From the NCBI GenBank assembly GCA_964611035.1, contig CAZSWT010000004.1, forward strand, positions 28,830 to 92,829: a stretch of 64,000 nt of DNA, read 5' to 3'. Below, in pieces: positions 34,346-41,473 of the stretch. Positions within the stretch are counted from its first letter, which is position 1. Each line of letters opens with the position of its first letter. The notes under the pieces were generated by a model that saw nothing but the letters and a program-made list of their open reading frames with translations, had not been told where the DNA came from and did not search any database. The stretch comes from B33-G16 sp964611035 (GTDB lineage: Bacteria > Desulfobacterota > DSM-4660 > Desulfatiglandales > B25-G16). The translations under genes were made by a program, and so were the position numbers.

Positions 34346-34531
34346 CGTTGGTTCCAAACCAACTTAAGTTTCACGAAATCATCTTAGCATGCTCTTTACC
34401 AAAATACTCCTATTCACTTTATGTCTTTAAGCTTAGCATGATAATATGCTATTGTTTTTCCAATTTTGGGCCATGGTTTTAATGTAAATATATTCTTTAT
34501 CATGTGCTGATAAGTCGTTTTAGAAACAACG
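34346..34531 (+). mobile_element. MITE-like element, copy B (right flank of the restriction-modification operon)
   Basis: 186 bp with terminal inverted repeats: CGTTGGTTCCAAACCAACTTA at the left and TAAGTCGTTTTAGAAACAACG at the right (inverse complementary at about 16-17 of 21 positions). Same orientation as copy A. No open frame. No transposase of a matching family lies in the window. Confidence 0.65.
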
Positions 34532-34588
34532 CCCCCTTTATAGCTCAGTACAATGATAGAAATAGCACACGAGAAAGGAGGAACAACC

Positions 34589-34948
34589 ATGCGAATAAAC
34601 ACACAGCGTTTTGTTCTCCTAACGGCTCTGTTGCTCAGTCTTGCTTTTTTCGGACGTGCACAAAGTGAGGAGTATAAAGCGGTCAATCCTTCTGAACTGT
34701 CTTTCGGGCTGATGGGTTTCATCAGTGGAGGCGAAACTGGAGAAGGTGGAGTCCGAATTTTGAGTGGAACCTTTGAGAAGTTCCTCTGTGAAGGCAAAGA
34801 AATCGCGGTGGTTACAAATAAGGTTGAAGCCGGAATGATTGAAACCAGGGACTATGGAAAAATACTGATTAGTGTTACCTCCGGAGGCCTGATAGTCCAC
34901 CTCAAGCCCTTGCAGAAGAAGAAACTTCTCGAAGATGTCAGGCAATGA
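34589..34948 (+). CDS. Small secreted protein of unknown function
   Basis: 119 aa. A signal peptide (FVLLTALLLSLAFFGRAQS) is likely cleaved after about residue 24. The mature part is a small beta-rich domain (LSFGLMGFISGGETGEGGV; KEIAVVTNKVEAGMI). Start ATG after AAAGGAGGAACAACC; an open frame runs 36 nt further upstream without a ribosome site. No family recognised. It follows MITE copy B by 57 bp. Confidence 0.68.
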   Translation: MRINTQRFVLLTALLLSLAFFGRAQSEEYKAVNPSELSFGLMGFISGGETGEGGVRILSGTFEKFLCEGKEIAVVTNKVEAGMIETRDYGKILISVTSGGLIVHLKPLQKKKLLEDVRQ

Positions 34949-34949
34949 G

Positions 34950-35011
34950 TGAAGCAAACTTTCTTGCATAAGAGATCAAATTATCTCCGTGATTTCTTAT
35001 GCGAGGCTTCA
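34950..35011. other. Stem-loop between two small genes
   Basis: TGAAGC/GCTTCA (outer) and GCATAAGA/TCTTATGC (inner) form a two-part hairpin just after the stop codon of the secreted protein. No T-tract, so it is at best a weak terminator. Confidence 0.4.
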
Positions 35012-35046
35012 TTGCTATAATACAATAATTTAAAAGGCAGCAAATC

Positions 35047-35583
35047 ATGGATATGGAAATTTTCCAGAAAATGGAAGCACCAGAGCTGAGAAAATATATT
35101 GAATTTCTTCTATGGCATTACAGAGTTGTTGATGCTTTCTGGTTTATCAATGTGGCTGAGCGATTTGACCAGCCAACCGCTGAAAGACTCAATGAAGAGG
35201 TGTGGGGGCGTGTTGCCGGCATGGCTGCAAAAGACCTGATCCCTCGATTTGATATCAAAGAAAGGGGTTTGAAAGGTTTTGTGAAGGCCCTTAGGTTTTT
35301 CCCTTGGTGTATCCTTGTAGGATATCAGATTCAGGAAACGGAAAACGAAGTGATCATCTCTGTGCCATCTTGCCCTACACAAGAGGCCAGACTTAGGCGC
35401 GGTTTAGACGAGTTTGTATGCAAGGAAATGCACCGTGGGGAATTTACAAGCTTTGCCCAGGCAGTGGATGATCGTATTCGGGTTGAATGTCTTTTCGCCC
35501 CTCCTGATCCTCACCCGAAAGATTTATTTTGCAAGTGGCGTTTCTTTCTTGAAAAGGATGGAAATGACGAGATCAACCCATGA
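35047..35583 (+). CDS. DUF6125-like / ATC-hydrolase-related protein
   Basis: 178 aa. Hallmarks are YRVVDAFWFINVAERF, SCPTQEARLRRGLDEFVCK and CLFAPPDPHPKDLFCKW. They recall a small deltaproteobacterial family (DUF6125) related to the ATC_hydrolase fold of the cassette protein at 30623. The Cys/His pattern could bind a metal. Function unknown. The ribosome site is weak (AAAGGCAGCAAATC). Family naming is from memory of the motif and should be taken as tentative. Confidence 0.6.
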   Translation: MDMEIFQKMEAPELRKYIEFLLWHYRVVDAFWFINVAERFDQPTAERLNEEVWGRVAGMAAKDLIPRFDIKERGLKGFVKALRFFPWCILVGYQIQETENEVIISVPSCPTQEARLRRGLDEFVCKEMHRGEFTSFAQAVDDRIRVECLFAPPDPHPKDLFCKWRFFLEKDGNDEINP

Positions 35584-35597
35584 ATTTTAACTTGATT

Positions 35598-35718
35598 GTA
35601 TAGGAATTTCCTTTTTTAGACAGGATAGACAGGATGTTCAGGATATAAAGAGAATAAAAAAATCTTGTTAATCTTGTTAATCCTGTCAAAGAAGTCCCGC
35701 CGCAGGCGGCTAAGTTCT
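35598..35718 (+). repeat. Dispersed ~121-bp repeat, copy 1
   Basis: Nearly identical to 43701-43822. Contains GACAGGAT ... ATCCTGTC arms able to pair, and ends CCGCCG-AGGCGG-CTAAGTTCT. Non-coding, in the spacer after the DUF6125-like gene. Confidence 0.7.
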
Positions 35719-35860
35719 AATTTCCCGCAGCTTGTCGGAGCGTAGCGAACTTGTCCGCCTTAATTATGGAGGAGATCCCGTCTGAGCGGGGCTGCGAGGT
35801 GGTTCATTGTCATTGGTAAATTCCGTATTAAAAATGTAAACACTGTTTTCACAAAAATAC

Positions 35861-35889
35861 TTGACATTTTAATTCTATTTGTTTATGAA
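35861..35889 (+). promoter_or_regulatory. Promoter of the structured leader RNA
   Basis: TTGACA (35861-35866), 17 bp, TATGAA (35884-35889). Transcription would start near 35896. Confidence 0.65.
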
Positions 35890-35895
35890 TCCCAC

Positions 35896-36106
35896 CTTAA
35901 CCAAAGGGAAAATCAAGGCGAAAAACAGAATGAATATCATATTTCAATACGCTAATAACATTGTCAAGGCCACAGGGATAAGGGTCAATTTCCTGTGGAA
36001 GACCCATAAGGTAGAGAGAATGAAGCTACCGGGCCTGATAATGCCTTAGTGCTGTTGAGAATACCCACTCAACCCGTTATCAGGCGACCCTGATAACGGG
36101 TTTTTT
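35896..36106 (+). ncRNA. Candidate riboswitch/attenuator leader upstream of the STAS-like/MATE genes
   Basis: A 5-bp pseudoknot can form: stem CCACAGG/CCTGTGG (35970-35976/35992-35998) whose loop GGGTC (35982-35986) pairs with GACCC (36001-36005). A hairpin GGTAG/CTACC (36010-36014/36026-36030) follows. The 3' part is a switch. TTATCAGG (36077-36084) can pair with an upstream CCTGATAA (36034-36041), closing over GTTGAG/CTCAAC. Alternatively it pairs with an identical downstream CCTGATAA (36089-36096), making the terminator. It matches no riboswitch consensus that I know. Confidence 0.62.
36071..36106 (+). terminator. Strong intrinsic terminator of the leader
   Basis: AACCCGTTATCAGG and CCTGATAACGGGTT form a 14-bp perfect stem with a CGAC loop, ending in TTTTTT (36101-36106). 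Confidence 0.9.
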
Positions 36107-36223
36107 ATTGGATGCTAAAAAAGGAGATAAAGAAGGTTGCCGGAGATTTTTTCCTATGGTCTGAGCAGGGACATTAATTTCTCTAAGTGCCTTAATTTTT
36201 TTCAATGCAATGTAGATGATATC

Positions 36224-36514
36224 ATGGCAACAAATTTTAAAATCGATGCTCACAGAAACGATGAAAATCTCCACCTCAAATTAAGTGGTGATTTCGATGG
36301 GACGTCCGCTCATGAATTACTCGATATTGTGAGAAAGAGGGCTGCCCATACCTCACGAGTATTCATACACACCAGCAACCTGAGAGATATTCATCCCTTT
36401 GGATTGCATGTGTTTCATTCCAATCTGGATAGTCTGAAAGGCCAATCCGTGGAGCTTGTGTTTACAGGGGAAAATGCCTCCCAATTTGAATCTAATTATG
36501 CTAAATTTTCTTAA
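36224..36514 (+). CDS. Small STAS-like protein
   Basis: 96 aa. The order LHLKLSGDFDGTSAHELLDIVRK, RVFIHTSNLRDIHPFGLHVF and VELVFTGENASQFES resembles a STAS (anti-sigma-antagonist) fold, with Thr/Ser in the usual phosphorylatable loop. It ends 3 bp before the MATE gene. ATG 36224 is used; an in-frame TTG at 36137 with AAGGAG nearby would add 29 residues and cannot be excluded. It lies downstream of the switchable leader, which probably governs both genes. Confidence 0.6.
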   Translation: MATNFKIDAHRNDENLHLKLSGDFDGTSAHELLDIVRKRAAHTSRVFIHTSNLRDIHPFGLHVFHSNLDSLKGQSVELVFTGENASQFESNYAKFS

Positions 36515-36517
36515 GCC

Positions 36518-37960
36518 ATGATGGAACGCTGGTCAAAAAAGAACGGGTACAAACATGTCCTGGCAATCAGCCTCCCGCTGGTAGCCTCAATGGGATCGCT
36601 TACCCTGATGCAGTTCACGGACCGAATGTTTTTGGCCAACTATTCTGCCGATACTATTTCTGCGGCATTGCCGGCTGGAATTGCATCCTTTACAGCTGTG
36701 GCCTTTTTTATGGGTGTTGCCAACTATGTAAATGCCTTTATAGCCCAATACACGGGGGCCTGTGCCTTTAAAAGAGTAGGGGCTTCAGTGTGGCAGGGGA
36801 TCTATTTTTCCCTTATGGCATCCTGCGTACTGGCATTGCTCTATTTCGTCTCTGGGCCACTGTTCAATCTTATTGGCCACTCGCCCCACATACGAAGCCT
36901 TGAGAAAATCTATTTCAATATACTTACGCTGGGAGCAGGGCTGGTAGTCCTGGCATCGGCCATGGCCTGTTTTTATACGGGCCGGGGTCTCACCAAAACA
37001 GTAATGGTGGTCCACGCCATCGGGGCCGCAGTCAATATTCCCCTGGACTACTGCCTCATTAATGGTGTTGGTTTCTTTCCTGAGCTTGGAATCGTGGGTG
37101 CAGCACTGGCAACGGTGGCTTCATCAGCAACCATTGTGGGTATTCTGGGTGTGCTTATCTTTAGCCCTGCTAACCGGTCCAGATATGACACCTGGAAGGG
37201 CAGGGCATTTGATAGAGAACTGTTTGGCAGGTTGATGCGTTACGGGCTTCCCAGTGGTATCCAGTTTTTTCTGGAGATCTTCGGGATTACCTTTTTTGTT
37301 CAGATGGTGGGTAGGCTGGGGGACCTGGAGCTGGCTGCCTCCAATATTGTACTCTCCATAGAGTCCCTCTCCTTTTTGCCCATGGTTGGCTTTCATGTAG
37401 GCACTGCCACCTTGGTAGGCCAGGCCATTGGCCGCGGGAGACCGGAGGACGGGACGTATGCAACCATGAGTGCGCTCCATATCACCATGGCCTACATGAT
37501 GGTCGTGGCGGTTGCCTTCATTGTTACGCCCGGGCCACTGCTCAATCTTTTTAAGGCCCACCACCACACCGCTGCCCAATATGCAGAGATCATGGATCTG
37601 GGTGTGATCCTGATGCGATTCGTGGCCGTGTTCTGCTTTTTTGATGCCCTTAACCTGGTTTTTTCAGGGGCCATCAAGGGCGCAGGCGATACCAGGTTTA
37701 TTATGTGGACCATTGCTGCGCTGTCGCTGGGGGTGATGATTATCCCAATGTATGTGGTAGTAGAGGTCCTTCGAGCTGGTCTGTATACTACCTGGGTTCT
37801 GGCTACCTTTTATATCTGCACCCTGGGAATTGCCTTTATGATGCGCTACCGGCAGGGGAAGTGGAAGTCCATGAGTGTCATCGAATTTCAGCCAATAGGA
37901 GTGGGAAGGTGCTCAGGAGCTGTGGATGTCGAATCAGCGAGATTTGATGGGCAGCTTTAA
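36518..37960 (+). CDS. MATE-family multidrug/toxin efflux transporter
   Basis: 480 aa, about 12 membrane helices. Family features include HVLAISLPLVASMGSLTLMQF in helix 1, DRMFLANYS, and the symmetric second half (RYGLPSGIQFFLEIFGITFF; GAIKGAGDTRF). It exports cationic compounds in exchange for Na+ or H+. It is the second gene after the leader RNA with a 3-bp gap from the STAS-like gene. Local GC is higher than in the neighbours. Its substrate could be the leader's ligand (inference). Confidence 0.93.
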   Translation: MMERWSKKNGYKHVLAISLPLVASMGSLTLMQFTDRMFLANYSADTISAALPAGIASFTAVAFFMGVANYVNAFIAQYTGACAFKRVGASVWQGIYFSLMASCVLALLYFVSGPLFNLIGHSPHIRSLEKIYFNILTLGAGLVVLASAMACFYTGRGLTKTVMVVHAIGAAVNIPLDYCLINGVGFFPELGIVGAALATVASSATIVGILGVLIFSPANRSRYDTWKGRAFDRELFGRLMRYGLPSGIQFFLEIFGITFFVQMVGRLGDLELAASNIVLSIESLSFLPMVGFHVGTATLVGQAIGRGRPEDGTYATMSALHITMAYMMVVAVAFIVTPGPLLNLFKAHHHTAAQYAEIMDLGVILMRFVAVFCFFDALNLVFSGAIKGAGDTRFIMWTIAALSLGVMIIPMYVVVEVLRAGLYTTWVLATFYICTLGIAFMMRYRQGKWKSMSVIEFQPIGVGRCSGAVDVESARFDGQL

Positions 37961-38044
37961 TTTTTTTTGACAGTGAGTATTGTTTCTCAGATACCATGCA
38001 TTTCCAAGCCATTGTGGGCAAAGTATTTTGATAGGTTTTATTAA

Positions 38045-38968
38045 ATGTGGAAGATAAGTTCAGGAATTTTTCTGGGTTGGACCTTGGGCAGTAATGATTC
38101 TGCCAATGTATTTGGTACTGCTGCTGCCACAAAAATTGTTAAATACCGTACCGCAATCCTTCTTACCTCCGCATTTGTAATACTGGGAGCCCTGATGGAG
38201 GGAGAGAAGTGTTTTACCACTTTGAGAGAACTTTCCAACCTGACTCCCAAAGACGCTTTCTGGGCTGCTCTTTCAGCAGGTATTACCATGTTCGTTGTCA
38301 CCTATCTTTCTCTGCCCAGCTCTACATCCCAGGCTATTATCGGGGCTATTTTGGGAGTTGGTATGGTTTCAGGAATCCCTGATTACTCCAGGCTCTATAG
38401 GATAGTAGCATGCTGGGTTTTAACACCTATCGGGGGCGTTATAATAAGCTTCATGCTGTATCATCTTGTTGGATACTTCATCTCGAGGTTTATCATCAGT
38501 CCACAGAAGCGTTCATTCTTTATCTTTTGGAGTCTAATCTTTGCGGGATGTTTTGGCGCCTATGCGCTGGGATCTAATAACGTTGCCAATGTCACAGGAG
38601 TCTATGTTGTTTCGGGATTGCTCACTCCCTTTGAAGGATTACTTGTCGGAAGCATCAGTATTGCTGTTGGTACTCTGACATACAGTAGGAAGGTTATGAT
38701 GACAGTAGGAAAAGATATTGCTCCTCTTGATGAATATGCTGCATTAATTGCAGTACTCTCTGCAGCTATCACTGTGGAGATATTCACCCAGGTAGGAGTA
38801 CCCGTTTCATCATCCCAGGCCATTGTAGGAGGTGTTGTAGGTGTTGGTTTAGTGAAGGGCGCTAAAACAGTAAACAAACGGACATTGATAGAGATCGGGA
38901 TTGGTTGGATATCCACCCCCATCTCGGCTGGGATTATCTCCTATGTTTTACTCCGTTTATTTCTGTAA
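38045..38968 (+). CDS. PiT-family inorganic phosphate transporter
   Basis: 307 aa, about eight to ten hydrophobic helices with the inverted-repeat signature: GWTLGSNDSANVFGTAAATK near the N-terminus and AYALGSNNVANVTG in the second half. SSTSQAIIGAILG and SSSQAIVGGVVGV mark the two re-entrant regions. It takes up phosphate with H+ or Na+. The N-terminus is short, a family variant. It is followed 127 bp later by its usual DUF47 partner. Confidence 0.92.
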   Translation: MWKISSGIFLGWTLGSNDSANVFGTAAATKIVKYRTAILLTSAFVILGALMEGEKCFTTLRELSNLTPKDAFWAALSAGITMFVVTYLSLPSSTSQAIIGAILGVGMVSGIPDYSRLYRIVACWVLTPIGGVIISFMLYHLVGYFISRFIISPQKRSFFIFWSLIFAGCFGAYALGSNNVANVTGVYVVSGLLTPFEGLLVGSISIAVGTLTYSRKVMMTVGKDIAPLDEYAALIAVLSAAITVEIFTQVGVPVSSSQAIVGGVVGVGLVKGAKTVNKRTLIEIGIGWISTPISAGIISYVLLRLFL

Positions 38969-39095
38969 AGGTAAGGTATTGTTGATGGTGGTTGAATTTA
39001 TTGATATAAATTTATAATGTATCCAGAGCTGGGTAACATTATTTTTTAGTGTCTCAGAGGAATACCTGCAATCTTTTAATAAGAGGGGTAGCTAT

Positions 39096-39743
39096 ATGTT
39101 CTACAGAAAAGAAAAAGAGGTAAATGAGTTAATCCTAAAACATCTTGAAGAGGTTGATAACTGTCTAAAGACTGCATTAAAGACTGTCAAAGAATATCTC
39201 AGTAGTAATATAGAAGAGGCAAAATCATCGGCAATAAAAGTCGATCACATTGAGACGGAGACAGACAGTGTTCGCCGAGAAATAATTGGCAAACTTTATT
39301 CAGGGGCCTATCTTCCTTCATTGAGATCAGATATTCTTCACCTTGTAGAGCATATGGACAAGATTGCCGATGGGGCTGAGGCCTGTTGCGATTTCTTTCT
39401 TGATCAACGCCCGGAGATCCCTCAAGAGATGAAGTCTAACTTCTTAAAAATAATGGAGCGATCCATGTCTACCTTTGCCCCCTTAAAAGAAGCGATAGGT
39501 TCATTTTTTACGGATAAGTTTGATGTTGAAACCATCCGGGAAAGAACGAAAGAGGTGGGGATTATAGAATCGGCTGTTGATAAAGAAGAATGGGATATAA
39601 CTCGGGATATCTTTAAGACCGAATTGGATTATGGTCACAAGATACATCTGAAGCTTTGTCTTGAAAGTATAGTTGAGATCTCTGACAGGGCTGAGGATTC
39701 AGCTGATGAATTGGAAATTATAATTATAAAAGGGGGATTATAA
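39096..39743 (+). CDS. DUF47/PhoU-like accessory protein of the Pit transporter
   Basis: 215 aa, all helical, TIGR00153 type. It has PhoU-like acidic metal-binding stretches HIETETDSVRREI and SDRAEDSADELEIIIIKGG. DUF47 proteins are encoded next to PiT transporters across bacteria and modulate phosphate flux or transporter levels. Start ATG after AAGAGGGGTAGCTAT. Confidence 0.92.
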   Translation: MFYRKEKEVNELILKHLEEVDNCLKTALKTVKEYLSSNIEEAKSSAIKVDHIETETDSVRREIIGKLYSGAYLPSLRSDILHLVEHMDKIADGAEACCDFFLDQRPEIPQEMKSNFLKIMERSMSTFAPLKEAIGSFFTDKFDVETIRERTKEVGIIESAVDKEEWDITRDIFKTELDYGHKIHLKLCLESIVEISDRAEDSADELEIIIIKGGL

Positions 39744-39767
39744 GAAAGTAAATTCCCTAACTTCTTT

Positions 39768-40322
39768 CTACACTTTTCCAACCTTAAAGGCTGAAGCAAT
39801 AGCCTCTCCAAGACGATGGTATTTCATTGTACCAGGGGTGTATATAAGGGGATCAATCTTTATAGGATCTGCCTTTCCATCTGTCAGGCAATCTTCAGAT
39901 AGGTACGTTTCAATAATTTCACCCACAACCAGGGTATGGCTCCCTACATCTAAGTAATGGATAACCTTACACTCCAGATTTAGTGGACATTCTTGAATGA
40001 GAGGGGCTGTTTTAAGTTCTCCATAGAATATCTTAAAGATTTGCGACTTGTCGTTCTTTTTTCCGGAATAGACACCACAATAATCAGTCTTTTTGACCAT
40101 GTCTGAGGACGGAACGTTAATAGAAAATGTTCCGTTTTCTCTCACTCCTTCAAGTGTATATCGTTCTTCACGCAGGGCAACGGAGATAGACGGGGGTTTT
40201 TCTGCTGCAATCCCACACCAGGCAGCAGTCATAAAATTTGGTTTTCCATTTACTTTTGCCCCCACTAAAACCGCAGGCATGGGATAAAGTAGTGTCTGTG
40301 GACCAAATTTGATTTTATCCAT
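39768..40322 (-). CDS. Flavin reductase-like domain protein (flavoredoxin type)
   Basis: 184 aa FMN-binding split-barrel. The N-terminus LYPMPAVLVGAKVNGKPNFM and AAWCGIAAEKPPSISVAL are typical, with NGTFSINVPSSDMVKKTDYCG in the middle and HTLVVGEIIETY near the end. Proteins of this class in sulfate reducers are flavoredoxins that carry electrons; flavin:NAD(P)H reductases share the fold. Converges with the DUF47 gene. Start after AAAAAGGGAGAAACAAA. Confidence 0.88.
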   Translation of the reverse strand: MDKIKFGPQTLLYPMPAVLVGAKVNGKPNFMTAAWCGIAAEKPPSISVALREERYTLEGVRENGTFSINVPSSDMVKKTDYCGVYSGKKNDKSQIFKIFYGELKTAPLIQECPLNLECKVIHYLDVGSHTLVVGEIIETYLSEDCLTDGKADPIKIDPLIYTPGTMKYHRLGEAIASAFKVGKV

Positions 40323-40456
40323 TTTGTTTCTCCCTTTTTAGTTTGCACATTTGAATGTTGAGTTTAACTATAGGGAAGAAAAATGCAAGTAATAAAGAGG
40401 ATGAATATTTTTAAACTACAAGGCCAGCTAAAGATGAGTTTGGTGTTACGGAAACT

Positions 40457-40684
40457 TCAGATATCTTTTGGGTGACATTTTTTGTGAAAGTTTAAATAAT
40501 GGACTATCCAGCCAATATAAGCCTCCTCCGTCCGGACGCTGTAATGCTTGCGCAGCAGAACATCCCTGGCAAGGTCCAACAGTTCCTTAGGCTTCTGTCC
40601 ATGCTTGTCATTGATATACCTCTTCCGATTTCCAATAGTACCTGCAAATGTTATATTTGGTACTTCTATTAATATCCCATACAC
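40457..40684 (-). pseudogene. intI: Integron integrase remnant (N-terminal SAM-like domain only)
   Basis: 75 codons. The last ~48 (KPKELLDLARDVLLRKHYS, RTEEAYIGWIVHYLNFH, KKCHPKDI) match the N-terminal core-binding domain of IntI-type tyrosine recombinases. They then hit a stop where the intact protein would continue for ~270 residues. The catalytic R-H-R-Y domain is missing in all frames read downstream. The first ~24 codons are probably not part of the ancestral gene. Cassette-like genes on the plus strand lie to its right, the canonical divergent layout, and attC sites occur at 28.6-31.3 kb. Confidence 0.75.
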
Positions 40685-40795
40685 TGTTATTGAGAAAAAG
40701 TGATACAGAATATCTTCTTTAATATCAGCTTATATTGGTAAATACAGAAATTTTTCTGCTGAATTAAATTGGACAAAAAAATGTAGGTTGACAAA

Positions 40796-41083
40796 ATGAT
40801 GCGTAAATTTTTTCAAGCACAAATTTTAGTGCTCGTTTTTATCATATCCGCTTGTGCCTCAGGCAGCCTTACTGTCATTCAGAGATTTGGCGGAAACATA
40901 CTTGCCTCAAATATTGCTATGCTAATTATTCAGCTAGCCAATGTTTATCATTTCCACCAAGTCGGGGGTTCCGCTCAACTCCGCATTCTGCTTCCCAAAA
41001 GAGGAAAAACTTGCAGTAAGAGGCGCGACACAGTATGGTTACCGCAAGGCAAAAAGATATTTATCAGTGGAGGTCTAAAATGA
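40796..41083 (+). CDS. Doubtful small lipoprotein-like ORF
   Basis: 95 codons. The first ~25 residues look like a signal peptide with lipobox (ILVLVFIISAC), but the remainder has no domain character and no ribosome site precedes it. From about 40960 a second frame reads like the C-terminus of another protein (VRGATQYGYRKAKRYLSVEV, ending just before 41080). The segment may therefore be a junction of two gene fragments. Confidence 0.3.
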   Translation: MMRKFFQAQILVLVFIISACASGSLTVIQRFGGNILASNIAMLIIQLANVYHFHQVGGSAQLRILLPKRGKTCSKRRDTVWLPQGKKIFISGGLK

Positions 41084-41322
41084 TACCGTTAACCAGAATC
41101 ACATTCGATCCTGATATCATGGGAGGGAAGCCCTGCATTCGTGGTATGCGTGTAACTGTAGGGATGATCGTCGGTCTTGTTGCCTCGGGAAATACCAAAG
41201 AGGAAATCTTGAAACTGTATCCCTACCTGGAAGCGAAAGACATTGACGAAGCACTCGCTTACGCTGCATGGCGTGTCGAAGAAATAGACGTTCCAGTCCC
41301 GAACACCTCGGCCTGCTTGTAG
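41080..41322 (+). CDS. DUF433-type antitoxin
   Basis: 80 aa. The VapB-like DUF433 signature is complete: ITFDPDIMGGKPCIRGMRVTV, then LYPYLEAKDIDEALAYAAWR. ATG 41080 is preferred because GGAGG lies at 41069-41073. DUF433 proteins are winged-helix antitoxins usually followed by a DUF5615 (Mut7-C/PIN-like) toxin; here only the toxin's C-terminus survives. The last ~9 residues (PVPNTSACL) are read out of frame from toxin DNA, so the antitoxin tail is also altered. Confidence 0.85.
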   Translation: MIPLTRITFDPDIMGGKPCIRGMRVTVGMIVGLVASGNTKEEILKLYPYLEAKDIDEALAYAAWRVEEIDVPVPNTSACL

Positions 41323-41423
41323 TTTCAGCGCTTCAACAGTTTGAAAAGTACCTCGAAGAAGGTGCGATAATCACTATTGACCAAAAGGAGTTGCGAGCCC
41401 GCATTCTTCCTTTACAAGCGTAA
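41298..41423 (+). pseudogene. C-terminal remnant of a DUF5615 PIN-like toxin
   Basis: In a frame overlapping the DUF433 stop, PEHLGLLVVSALQQFEKYLE followed by EEGAIITIDQKELRARILPL matches the end of DUF5615 toxins. About two thirds of the toxin, including its start and acidic active-site residues, has been lost by an internal deletion that joined it to the antitoxin gene. Confidence 0.72.
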
Positions 41424-41473
41424 CCAGGATTCCAAGAAGTAGAACAATCGCATGCACCTTGACACACAAAGCT

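Noticed and set aside
35896..36106. Interpretation of the leader as 6S RNA or a GEMM (cyclic di-GMP) riboswitch
   Set aside because: No end-to-end pairing with a central bubble as in 6S; the GEMM GNRA tetraloop, receptor and second stem are missing despite a CACAGG string.
40960..41078. Second reading frame resembling a protein C-terminus (VRGATQYGYRKAKRYLSVEV)
   Set aside because: Too short to assign and lacking a start; noted only as a possible gene fragment under the doubtful ORF.
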